64,000 nucleotides of DNA from Phytophthora quininea (Eukaryota > Oomycota > Peronosporomycetes > Peronosporales > Peronosporaceae). The translations under genes and the position numbers were made by a program. Each line of letters starts with the position of its first letter. Position 1 is the first letter of the stretch. The notes beneath the pieces were generated by a model. That model was not told the DNA's origin and ran no database searches. It worked only from the letters and a program-made list of their open reading frames with translations. Positions 39,323-48,693 of this stretch are shown here, one piece after another. The stretch lies in contig JAAVTG010000523.1 of the NCBI GenBank assembly GCA_011947345.1, forward strand, positions 1 to 64,000, in the 5' to 3' direction.

Positions 39323-42300
39323 ATGTCTCGAACAGTGACGCCAAGATCGCGAGATGAATTGGTACGACCAGCTTCCGCTCGGATGTCGGCCCGGAAACGA
39401 GTTGACAGCATGGAGACGATGATCCAGGCCGCGCACCAACACCTCGGTCGTGGTAATCAAGAAGAGGAGTTCTCTTCGTCACGTTCCCCAACTGTAAAGT
39501 TATCCGAGTTCATGGATAGCTTCCCGCTGATTCCGCTCAGCGTGATCCCGCAGCTCTCCATCCGAGATCTTGAGCAGGTCGAGCGTGGTCTGATCGATCT
39601 GGTGGGGTCGCTATTACCCCACGAAAGCGATCAACAACTCGGCAGATACGCAGCTCGAGAGTTGGCCTTGGTGCAGCAACATTTGACGTGCCAACGAGCT
39701 CAAGAACGTGTCTTTCAACTGCTGCGAGGAGATTTACAAGTCGATCTCGCACCAGTTGAGACTAAAACATTGCGGAAGTGCTCATCGGCAGCAGCTGCAG
39801 TTCCGATTCGGTCGTCTAAAGAGCTGGAGTCGACGTTAATTGCTCCCGTAAATCGACCGAAAAGTGGTCGACGGACGAGGGTATCGCCTGCTTTACTGCC
39901 TCAAAGTATTCAAACGCAAGCTACAGATAGTCGCGGACTGCAGTGGAAGAGCAGAAATGCAGTCGAAATGGCTCGAGCGATGGTGCAAGCTAATGCCGGG
40001 AAGAAGATGCAAGTCGCTTCGACTAGCAGCTTTGTGGTATCCGCCGGAAGCAAGAAACGGCGAAGACCACGACCGGTAAAACGAAGTCCAGAAGAGGAAG
40101 CAGAATACCAAACTCAGCAACTCGAACGCGACCGTGAGCACCGAAGACAAGCTGCTCACCAACGCATTATGGCTCGACAAGCACTACAAGCCAAGAAGAA
40201 GCAGGAGCAAACGCGACAGAAGAAGAAAGAGCAGAATGAAACAACACAAGAAGTCAATAGTGATGGAGTGAAGTTGCTGCCACAAAGGACGATGACAGTG
40301 CTAGCGACAGCGAAGCCAGCGACGTGAGCAATTGCTCTGAGAGTGATGAGGCGAATGAGCAGGCCATCCTTGCTCTCGACGTGCAGATTCAACCGACAGA
40401 TGATAATGACGAAGGAGACATTGCAAGCGGAGATGATAAAGACGATGCAAGTGTTGATGTTGTGGATGATGACCAGGATAAAGTTGTAGATGAACAACCA
40501 GGAGCTATTGATCGTCCAGTTGAACCACCGACGGGAGACGCGGTCACAGAGGAAATCGCGTCGACTGCACCAGAGTTAGAGCCGAATGTCGACATTGTGG
40601 CTGACGATACGAAGAGTGACCAGGTTGACGAAGCTCCGTTGCACCACAGCACTAACGACAAAGACAACGACATGCAACCAGAGCAAGAGCAAACGAGTCC
40701 ATTTAATCTGCACGACTTCATGGCGTCTCGAGCCGCGGCCAAGCTGGAGCAATTGAGAGCGGAAAAGGAATCGCGAGCCAACTGTGTCGACGAAAATTTT
40801 CCACCAGCAAAATCTCCGTCGGCTCCAACAAATTGCCAAGCTTTACAGTTAGTAGCAAACAAAAGGATCAGACGTGTATCGAGCTCCAGGACAATGACAA
40901 ACAGCGCGACAGCGTGGACAGCATTGTACAGGTCGAGATGAGGTCTGACCAAAGCAAAGACTTACCTCAACAAAACTGGATAGATGAAGTCCGACAGAGT
41001 TCTGCAGAATTCGCTGCTCGTCCCGTTCAAAAGCTCAGACGACGTCAAAGAAAGTCGGTTTACCACGGGCCCCGTAGCCGAGTGCAAGGACTACCACTTC
41101 TACTTCAGCAACTTCCACTGCATCCTCACGTCGGTGTTCGAGCAGTATCAAGGCCACAACTCGGCGCATACTTCGTCGTCGTCGTCTCTGTACCATCGAC
41201 CTATTGGCGCTTCCGGCGAACACACCATGCGGTTGCAGCAGAAACTCTATGAAAGCTGGCAAAGTATCATGAACGACTACGCCACCGTGTTTGGGCCGAA
41301 GATCGTCGCTCCGGAAGGGATGGTCCCCATGGCAGTAGCAACACCATGGACGCCGCACTACCGAATCAACTCGACAGCCAGAAAGAGGTCTCTGAAATAG
41401 TAACGGAAGCTTTGCAACGCTTAGGTGGTGGCTGGGAGGAACATCCATCGGGTTTGGGACTCAAGACGACGTGGAATTTGTTGTGGACATGGAGCAAGCC
41501 ACGTGTCGAGCGTCAGACGCTGCTTGCGTGGCAGAAAGTCAATCATTTCCAACACGCCAAAGCTCTCACTCGTAAAGACTGTTTGAAGAAGCATATTGGC
41601 AAGTATATCGCTGCTGGGGTCGTTTTCGTCAAGCTTTCGACATTATCCCACCGACATTCTTACTCCCGAAAGAGTATGTTCAATTCGTGCAAGCTTTTCA
41701 AGAGCGAGCCGAGAAACTTCGACGTGAAGGATTTTCAGAGGGAAAGAACATTTGGATCATGAAACCTGTCGCTCTTTCACGTGGACGAGGGATCTCGTTA
41801 GTCAACGACTTGAGCCAAGTGATCTACGGCGAACAAGTGGTGATCCAAGAGTACATTGCCAACCCTCGATTACTGGACGGCTTTAAGTTTGACCTGCGGC
41901 TGTATGTGCTCGTGACGTCCTTCAATCCGCTCGAAGCTTTTCTCTACGACGAAGGATTTGTTCGTTTGTGCACAAGACCTTACGAAGACGGCGATCTAAG
42001 CAATATTTTTATTCATCTCACCAACAGCAGCATCCAAAAGGACAATGAAGAGGCAATCGCGGGCAGTTCCAACCCTATTGCGAATGTCTCGAAGGAATCG
42101 ACAGCGCAAACGGATGCAGGAGGGACGAAGACCACGTTGGCTTATCTATGGCGGAGACTTACAGCCGAAGGAGTCGACGTGGACCAAGTCAAGCATAACA
42201 TCGAAGAGGTTGTGCTGAAGGCGCTTCTCTGCGGTGAAGACCACATCCCCTACCAAGTCAACAGCTTTGACCTACTTGGCTACGACATTCTACTGGACGC

Positions 42301-42712
42301 TGAGTTACGTCCGTGGCTGATTGAGATCAACTCTTCCCCTTCCATGGCTCGCGACAACGACCTCGACTACCACGTCAAAGACGCGATGATGCTTAACACG
42401 CTTCGGATAGTCGACCCACTGCACTTTGACCGGACCAAATTGGCCGAAGTGATCGCACGACGACAACGAGACGTAGAGGAGGAGAAGCGACGGCCGCATG
42501 CCCATACGCGGCATCCACGAGAGGCGGAGGAACTGGCAGCGAGACAGTGCAACGAAGATCTGACTGCCATCTTAAGAGGTCGAGTGCCTCGAGCGTACGG
42601 AGAGATCCCGGAACAACTTGGCAACTACAGGAGGCTGTGTCCTCACACGACGATCTATAACCAACTGGTCAAGCTGAAGCGTAGCTGTCTACGGATGCCG
42701 GACCGAAAGTAA
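39323..42712 (+). CDS. Tubulin-tyrosine-ligase-like (TTLL) protein, about five frameshifts
   Basis: From the ATG at 39323 (MSRTVTPRSRDELV) a charged, coiled-coil-rich N-terminal region runs to ~40285, continues as an acidic segment (SDSEASDVSNCSESDEANE), and then the TTL catalytic domain. Motifs are WIMKPVALSRGRGI, VIQEYIANPRLLDGFKFDLR, HLTNSSIQK and YDILLDAELRPWLIEINSSP, matching the ATP-grasp fold of TTLL enzymes that add Glu, Gly or Tyr to tubulin. Frame changes fall near 40285, 40850, 41040, 41390 and 41620. The last 341 codons are clean. The role would be tubulin modification in cilia/flagella or the cytoskeleton. It is either error-affected or a recent pseudogene. Confidence 0.78.
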
Positions 42713-42850
42713 CGCTTTCACCCGCATCCAATGACGTGTTACCTTGGAGATGATGAATCATCAGTGATGATCCAAGGAGCGGAACTCCGTTATCTTTCTG
42801 ATAGCAACAGGGCAGACTTCGCTGCTTACAAAGCTTGGAGTTCGTTGGTC

Positions 42851-42878
42851 GCCAATCCCATCGAGAATCCTTCATCAG
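42851..42878 (+). promoter_or_regulatory. NLP upstream block variant (AATCCCA)
   Basis: GCCAATCCCATCGAGAATCC, followed by TTCATCAG, about 105-130 bp upstream of the NLP at 42983, matches the conserved block of the other NLP loci. Confidence 0.6.
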
Positions 42879-42982
42879 GCTCTGGCCGGTCTGGCTGCTC
42901 GTTTTCCTCGCGTCGCTCACCACTCACATGGAACCAGTGATCCGTACGTCATTTCCGATTCGGCGGCCGAACAAGTAAAAAG

Positions 42983-43694
42983 ATGGGTTATCTGAATCGA
43001 GTACTGCTGACGACCACGCTCGTGGCAGTCGTTGTCTCCATCCAAGCGGCTACAATCGACTACAACGCCGTGCATCCATTCCCCGAGACCAAGCCTTCGA
43101 CCAACGAATTCAAGCTCGCGTTGAATTTCAAACCGCAGCTCTACATCAGCAGAGGCTGCCACCCGTACCCGCCGTCGATGAAGACGGAAACACGAGTGGT
43201 GGTAGTGGCGCAAGGCTGCTACGCAGCACCTGCGACGGCTCGCCTAACGGGGCGCAAGTGTATGGCCGCTCGGCCATCTACAAAGTCAAGTGGGCCTTCA
43301 TGTACGCTTGGTACTTTCCGAGAGCTGGAATGAAGCGCCACGCGTGGGAGCACGCGATCGTGTGGGTGGACGACGATAATGCCACGATTTCAGCCGTGAC
43401 GACGTCCCGATTGTCAGCGATAACCCACTACTACGCGTACGCACCACCAAGCGAAGACACTCTGGACGGCGACAGTGTCAAGCTGCGGTACTTGGATTTC
43501 CTGCATGGACACAACCTCAAGCCCACGTCCAGAGTAGGGGAATCGCAAGATCTGGTCATGTGGGGAGATTTGCCCGTGGCTTCGCAAAGTGCCTTGTCGA
43601 ACGCGGACTTTGGCTGGGGTTGAAGAGATCACCGAAGGTGCCATTCATCAACGCCAACTTCGTAACCAATCTCGAGAAGGCCTACCCGTGGTAG
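42983..43694 (+). pseudogene. NLP family gene with two frameshifts
   Basis: The signal peptide (MGYLNRVLLTTTLVAVVVSI) and N-terminal block are intact to GCHPYP. The frame then changes near 43165, and again near 43615 before the terminal block that ends with a TAG at 43692-43694. The central frame contains FMYAWYFPRAG and KRHAWE at the heptapeptide position, further from GHRHDWE than in the other copies. This is the most divergent NLP of the window. It is either a pseudogene or error-affected. Confidence 0.75.
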
Positions 43695-44323
43695 AATGGA
43701 TTGTTTGGAGATACGGAAGCCTTCCGTATCCGTCGGAAGGTTCCCACTTGAACTCGATCAGATTCGTACGCAAGCACTGTATTGTAAACCCCGCTAGCGT
43801 ACACTGCGCAGTCTCCGGGAGTACAGTACATCCCGAATTCCCTTTCTTATGGCCCACACGCGAAGAGACTGGGCAACAGTCTGGCCCGGCTAGCAGATCT
43901 TCCGGAATGAACACGTTTTCGAGCAAACTGCTGGCGCCTTTATTATAGCACGTTTGCCACGACTACGAGGCGGAGAAGTCGGAAATATTAGCATCTTTCG
44001 TTTCTTGAAGCGCTTGTTGACGTGGTATGGTTGTTGTTACAGGTACTTCTTCGCCACGGAGCTCGATTTCCCACCGCACTAAGAAAGAGCGCAGTTGGGA
44101 ATGACGACATGGCATTCTTTCCACCAGAAAGACTTTTTTAGTTGTTGCTTTGGTGTTCAGTTTGATGCGTACCTGTCATTATGTCTCATAACAAGCGGCT
44201 GTAGTCATGGTCTCTGATTGGCCAATCTCACCTGTGTCGTATTATAAGCGATTGTGGGGCATAACAAAGTGACGTATACAGTACTTACAGCTGGACGGCA
44301 TCAGGATTTGCCTTCCTGATTCC
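43695..44323. other. Intergenic, no gene recognised
   Basis: It contains a small palindrome near 43715-43740 (CGGAAGCCTTCCG-like) and the left target duplication CTGATTCC (44316-44323) of the adjoining transposon. No coding region is supported. Confidence 0.5.
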
Positions 44324-45790
44324 CAGGCATGCTCAAACGGGGCATTTTGAAAGTCGCTGGGATTTGATGTAAAATGGGCAGAGTTGGGAAACTTCAAAGG
44401 GGCATTGCACAGGAAATGTATTGAATTGCCAGAAAACCCTAAAGGGCACTAGCTTACGCATGGAAATGTAAGTGAGGTTAGCCTACGCACGCTCTGTTCG
44501 ATCAGGAACTCACTGTTGTGCTATAACCTTCTTGCTTGACTCCAATCTGTCCGCCAGCTCCATGACTTCGAAGTATTGACGCGCTTGCAGTTCTCCTTCA
44601 ACAGCGTGTGTGCTCAGTCGTCCTCGCTGTGGACCAGCTACTCGGTTTAGCGTACTGAAATCCCCTGCCACAGTATGGTTTCCTGGAGCAATACTTGCGA
44701 GACCAACAGCAAATTCGATGAGCGCTCCAAATTCACCACAAGGTTCGACTTTAGCCCACGCGTCTTCAAGCGACAGATCACCTTGATCCTTCACCTTTAT
44801 GCAAACATCACGCTTTAGCTTGTATTCGTGGATCAGGTTCTTGCGCTGGCTCCAGATCTCCTCGGTTGCCAATTCACCTAGGTGTTCTTGCAATTTTGCT
44901 GAATGAGCGATCAGCAGACGACGGAACGCTCCATCCGTACACTTCACGATGTCAATCGACCTCGTTGGAGGCGCATCGCGGGCTTCTGCTGCAATATCGA
45001 GCTTGATATCGGTAATTCCGTCGATCATCACGGTCTGAGCTGTAGTAACAGCTTCCACCAAGTCTTGCTGACTCGTTGATTGCTGGGATTCAGTCGGTTC
45101 ATTTACTTCATTGAGTTGTGGCATGTCTTCATCCTTGTGGGAACTCGGGGTATCTTCGTCTACCATGTCCGCCAGATGCGCTGAAACTTCCAAAGCCTCT
45201 TCGCCGTCTTGATGCTCGTGGATGTTTGGTTGGTCCAGAGCCATGCCAGCGAAACCCACTTCAGCTCCTTGACGGCATGTATGAACATTGTGGTGTCCCG
45301 TGGCAATCTTGTCGAAAAGGTCTCTTGAGTGAAGGCAACATCACGGTAAATGCTCAGAGACCTTTGCTGAATCGACAGTTGGCGCACCTTCGTCATTTCG
45401 CTTTCAAATTTCAACGCCAGTGATGAGTGGAGTTCATTCAGAGCAGCGTATTGTTCGCGCATAGTAACCGTCTTATACTGCAGCTTGCGAAAGCAGGCGC
45501 GGATCTTCTCGGTCAACTTGCAGACCACAAATAGGCGCAACCACCATGCGTCACTCGATTTCGTGTTAGCCTTTTCGTCTTGAGAATCCCAAGACGAACG
45601 TAGTTCTTCAACAGAAAGTGGCATGCATCGTGTATCAACTCCCAACGTGTCGGTATGTAGGTAACAGCAAATGTTGGCTGGAGAACTCCTTCAACAGCCT
45701 AGAATCCGAGCGGCAAAATGGGCACTCCTGGAGAGTTTCAAAAGGGTTTTTGGCTTTTTATGTGCATAATGCCCCGATAGAGCATGCCTG
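44324..45790 (-). mobile_element. hAT-type transposon family 2, copy 2 (TSD CTGATTCC)
   Basis: The 1467-bp element has the same 26-bp terminal inverted repeats as copy 1 (CAGGCATGCTCAAACGGGGC at the left; CAGGCATGCTCTATCGGGGC inverted at the right). It is bounded by perfect 8-bp duplications CTGATTCC at 44316-44323 and 45791-45798. It is longer than copy 1 and retains two overlapping minus-strand frames. The size is far below an autonomous hAT, so mobilisation probably needed a transposase from elsewhere. The right end is ~170 bp upstream of an NLP start codon. Confidence 0.9.
44510..45624 (-). pseudogene. Transposon-encoded protein, two overlapping frames
   Basis: Frame 1 starts at the ATG 45622-45624 (MPLSVEELRSSWDSQDEK) and carries a Lys/Glu-rich helical region. 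The protein continues in a second frame (from about 45244) with an acidic stretch (DMVDEDTP, KDEDMPQLNEVNE) and a C-terminal block AGDFSTLNRV...LSTHAVEGELQARQ. The last weakly resembles the C-terminal dimerisation segment of oomycete hAT-like transposases. No BED finger or complete catalytic core is present. Frame 2 ends at the stop at 44510. Confidence 0.5.
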
Positions 45791-45828
45791 CTGATTCCAG
45801 AGATGCTTTTGATTGAGGTCTGGAAGTC

Positions 45829-45856
45829 GCCGATCCCATGGACGATCCTTCCTCAG
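45829..45856 (+). promoter_or_regulatory. Conserved NLP upstream block (GATCCCA)
   Basis: GCCGATCCCATGGACGATCC, then TTCCTCAG, 31 bp right of the transposon's target duplication and ~105-130 bp before the NLP ATG. Confidence 0.65.
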
Positions 45857-45961
45857 ATGCCTCAATCCGGCTTGCCTGCATTCGTCCAGAAGCCACTCAA
45901 GCGCGTTGCGGACGGAAGTGGCTGCTCTGGTGGTCATTTCTCAATTGACTTCCAAGTAAGC

Positions 45962-46677
45962 ATGGGCTTCCTCCGCACACTTCTCGCGACCACCTTGGCG
46001 GCTGCTGTCGTCTCCACTCAAGCCTCGAAAATCGAGTACGACCAAGTCAAGCCCTTCCCGGAGACCGAGGCCACGACCGAAGAGTTCAAGCTCGCGTTGA
46101 ATTTCAAACCGCAGCTCTACATCAGCAGAGGCTGCCACCCGTACCCCGCCGTCGACGAGGAGGGCAACGTCAGTGGTGGCAAAGGAACGAAGCTGTTGAC
46201 TGGAGGAGACACGTGCGCTGGTTCCCACTACGGGTCTCAGGTGTACGGCCGCACGGCGTTCTACAAGAACAGCTGGGCCTTCATGTACGCCTGGTACTTC
46301 CCGAGAGTTGGCGGCAAACGCCACTCCTGGGAGCACGCCATCGTTTGGCTGGACAGCGATAACGCCACGATCGCTGGAGTGTCGACGACGCGGTCGTCGG
46401 TGTTCTTCAAGTACTTTAAGTACTCGCCGGTCAAGAACGAATGGATCGACGGCGACAGCGTGCAGCTGCGCTACTGGTCGTCCGGGGTTGGCCACAACGT
46501 CAAGCCTACGAAGAGGAAGGGACAGTACCAGGACTTGATCATGTGGAACGAGATGCCCGAGGTGGCCCAGATCGCTCTGTCTTCGGCCGATTTTGGCTTG
46601 GAGTGGAGAAGATCCGACAGGGTGCCGTTTGCCGACGAATACTTCTTGAAGAACCTCAAAAGGCTTACCCGTGGTAG
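45962..46677 (+). CDS. NLP family secreted protein, 3' terminal frameshift
   Basis: It has a signal peptide (MGFLRTLLATTLAAAVVSTQ), IEYDQVKPFPET, SRGCHPYPAVDEE, DTCAGSHYGS and FMYAWYFPRV. GKRHSWE stands in the heptapeptide position, so Gly is kept but His becomes Lys and Asp becomes Ser. The frame is clean until an A run near 46660, where it leaves the family frame just before the conserved terminal AYPW; the family stop is at 46675-46677, whereas the shifted frame runs on to 46762. The ATG at 45962 is supported by the signal peptide. Only the last few residues are affected. Confidence 0.85.
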
Positions 46678-46779
46678 AGGTACTTTTGTTGCCCGACAAC
46701 ATACTTTTTGCTTTTTAAACAAGAATACACGTGCCTATATCTCCAGGTGGGATATTATCTGAAGCGCTCCACAATGAAA

Positions 46780-47400
46780 GTACTTGGTTACTGTATGCGA
46801 AACCTGGAACAATATGTGGATCACCTTGTAGACCGCTCCACTCACAAAGAACAAAACAAAGTGCCAAACAGCGCCTGTTACAGGTGTCTTAGCAGTGATG
46901 GAGAGTCGATCGATTCGCTGGAATGGCTGGATTCCCGCGAGCCCGAAGGTAAAATGGTCAGGGAAATGGTACCCACGGATGTTAGTACGATTTTGAAGGT
47001 TAAGTAGCGACCCGAGTTGAGAACAAGTTATACAGTGGAGTAGCCGAAGGAAGCGCAAGATCGGAGCTTTGACGGTGCCGCTGACGGCACGAAGAGGAGC
47101 AATATCTCGAGATGCCGGTGGCAGATCTGTTGTGCAAAGTGGCTTCCGCTGCAAGCTTAAGTGGCTCGGCCGGAGGATGGCCACGTTTACGCCAGAAATT
47201 CTTGTTTGGTCGTTGTCGGCGAACTTTACGCGCTCGGCTTTAGACGTTTTGGTGGAAGACAAATACTGCACTGGGATGCTCAAGACCGCGGTCGAAAATG
47301 GCAATACCGAAGGCGTGAAGTGGTTTGAACAACAAAGGCGAAGTGGAAAACGGCAACGTACGGTTTGAGTCAGATTTACACCTGTTCGAGCGAGCGTGAC
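46780..47400 (+). pseudogene. Degenerate ankyrin-like repeat gene (copy C)
   Basis: Plus-strand pieces correspond to copies A and B: YVDHLVDRS near 46815 aligns with IVDHLVDRSIS of copy A, and MLKTAVENGNTEGVKWFEQQ near 47280 is the ankyrin-like unit. Several frames are needed, so it is a relic. It is part of the inverted duplicate of the 19.4-22.8 kb segment. Confidence 0.45.
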
Positions 47401-47585
47401 GAAACATACAAGATAGTGGAAGGCGATATCATGACTAGGTTGGGAACGCAAATCTCACCGGCGAACATATTATTAACGTTGACAACAATTCCTGCTTCCC
47501 AGGAAGTTCATGCTACGGGTTGATGCTACGCAGGCACTGCTTACAAACGGATCTCTGTTTATCCTGTCAAGTGTTGCGCGTAGTT

Positions 47586-47613
47586 GCCGATCCCATTGAC
47601 GATCCTTCATCAG
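47586..47613 (+). promoter_or_regulatory. Conserved NLP upstream block (GATCCCA)
   Basis: GCCGATCCCATTGACGATCC, then TTCATCAG, 71-98 bp before the NLP ATG. Confidence 0.65.
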
Positions 47614-47638
47614 CCTGGCCAAAGGCTCAACCACTCCA

Positions 47639-47654
47639 CCTCACTTGCCATTTT
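47639..47654 (+). promoter_or_regulatory. Inr-like core promoter of NLP 47684
   Basis: CCTCACTTGCCATTTT matches 13 of 16 positions of the oomycete Inr consensus, 30 bp before the ATG. Confidence 0.55.
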
Positions 47655-47683
47655 CAAATTGGCGTTGGGGCAGACAAGCAAGC

Positions 47684-48399
47684 ATGGGCTTCCCACGTTG
47701 CGTTCTTCTCGCGGCCACCTTGACAGCAGCCGTCGTCTCGATTCAAGCGGCCGTCATTGACTACGACCAAGTGCAGCCGTTCCCAGAGACGAAAGGCACA
47801 ACGCAAGAGTCCAAGATGGCGTTGAAATTCAAGCCGCAGCTCTACATCAGCCGTGGTTGCAACCCGTACCCTGCCGTCGACGAAGAAGGCAACCTCAGTG
47901 GTGGCAAAGGAACGAAGCTGCTGACTGGCGATACCTGCAATGGATCGCCGCTCGGTTCTCAAGTGTACGGTCGCTCGACGGTGTACAAGGGCACTCAAAT
48001 CTTTATGTACGCTTGGTACTTCCCGAGAGCGTACACAAAGCGCCATTCCTGGGAGCACGCGATCGTCTGGCTGGATGAGGATAACTCGACGATTTCGGCG
48101 GTGACGACGTCCCGGTCGTCGCCGTTGTTTACCCACTTCACGTATGCGCCGCCGAATGCAGACGAACTGGACGGTGACAGAGTCAAGCTTCGTTATTGGG
48201 CTAATAATCAAGGGCACAACCTCAAGACGACGTGGAGACGTGGGGAGTCTCAGGACTTGGCCATGTGGAGTGAGATGACGGAGGCAGCCCAAAACGCACT
48301 GGCGGCTGCAGACTTTGGCCGGGAGTGGAAGAGATCGTCAAGGTGCCGTTCACCGACGGGAACTTCGAGACCAACCTCCAGAACGCCTACCCGTGGTAG
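47684..48399 (+). CDS. NLP family secreted protein, late frameshift
   Basis: It is the inverted sibling of the NLPs at 21339 and 26378. It has a signal peptide (MGFPRCVLLAATLTAAVVSI), IDYDQVQPFPET, SRGCNPYPAVDEE, DTCNGSPLGS, FMYAWYFPRA and TKRHSWE instead of GHRHDWE. The frame is clean to FGREWKRSS, where one base is missing near 48338; the family stop TAG is at 48397-48399. Upstream it carries the GATCCCA block and Inr-like element. It is convergent with the BT1 at 48694. Either the tail is altered or the base is a consensus error. Confidence 0.85.
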
Positions 48400-48693
48400 A
48401 TGCCTTTCTTTGCTTTTTAACCCTCGGTTGAACACGAGCACCTCATTGGCAATGATTCCATGTTTGGATACGGGATGACACTCAACAATGACAATTCTTG
48501 GTCGTGTGAGAGTTGATCGGTTTGCTAGAGTGGTTAGCCTCCACTTGTGAATACTGTCCAAATACCAAGGCGACAAAACATCCCGATCGATGGTTGAAAG
48601 AGGCCAATTCCAATACGGAAGAGATGCCGCAAGAGAAATAAGCTAAAATCCAGCAAAAACTCGCGCTGAGACGGCAGCAGTTTTATTTCATTG

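Noticed and set aside
45941..46702. 253-codon minus-strand ORF over an NLP
   Set aside because: Antisense shadow of the NLP at 45962; similar shadows occur opposite the NLP at 47684. GC-biased codons open the reverse frame.
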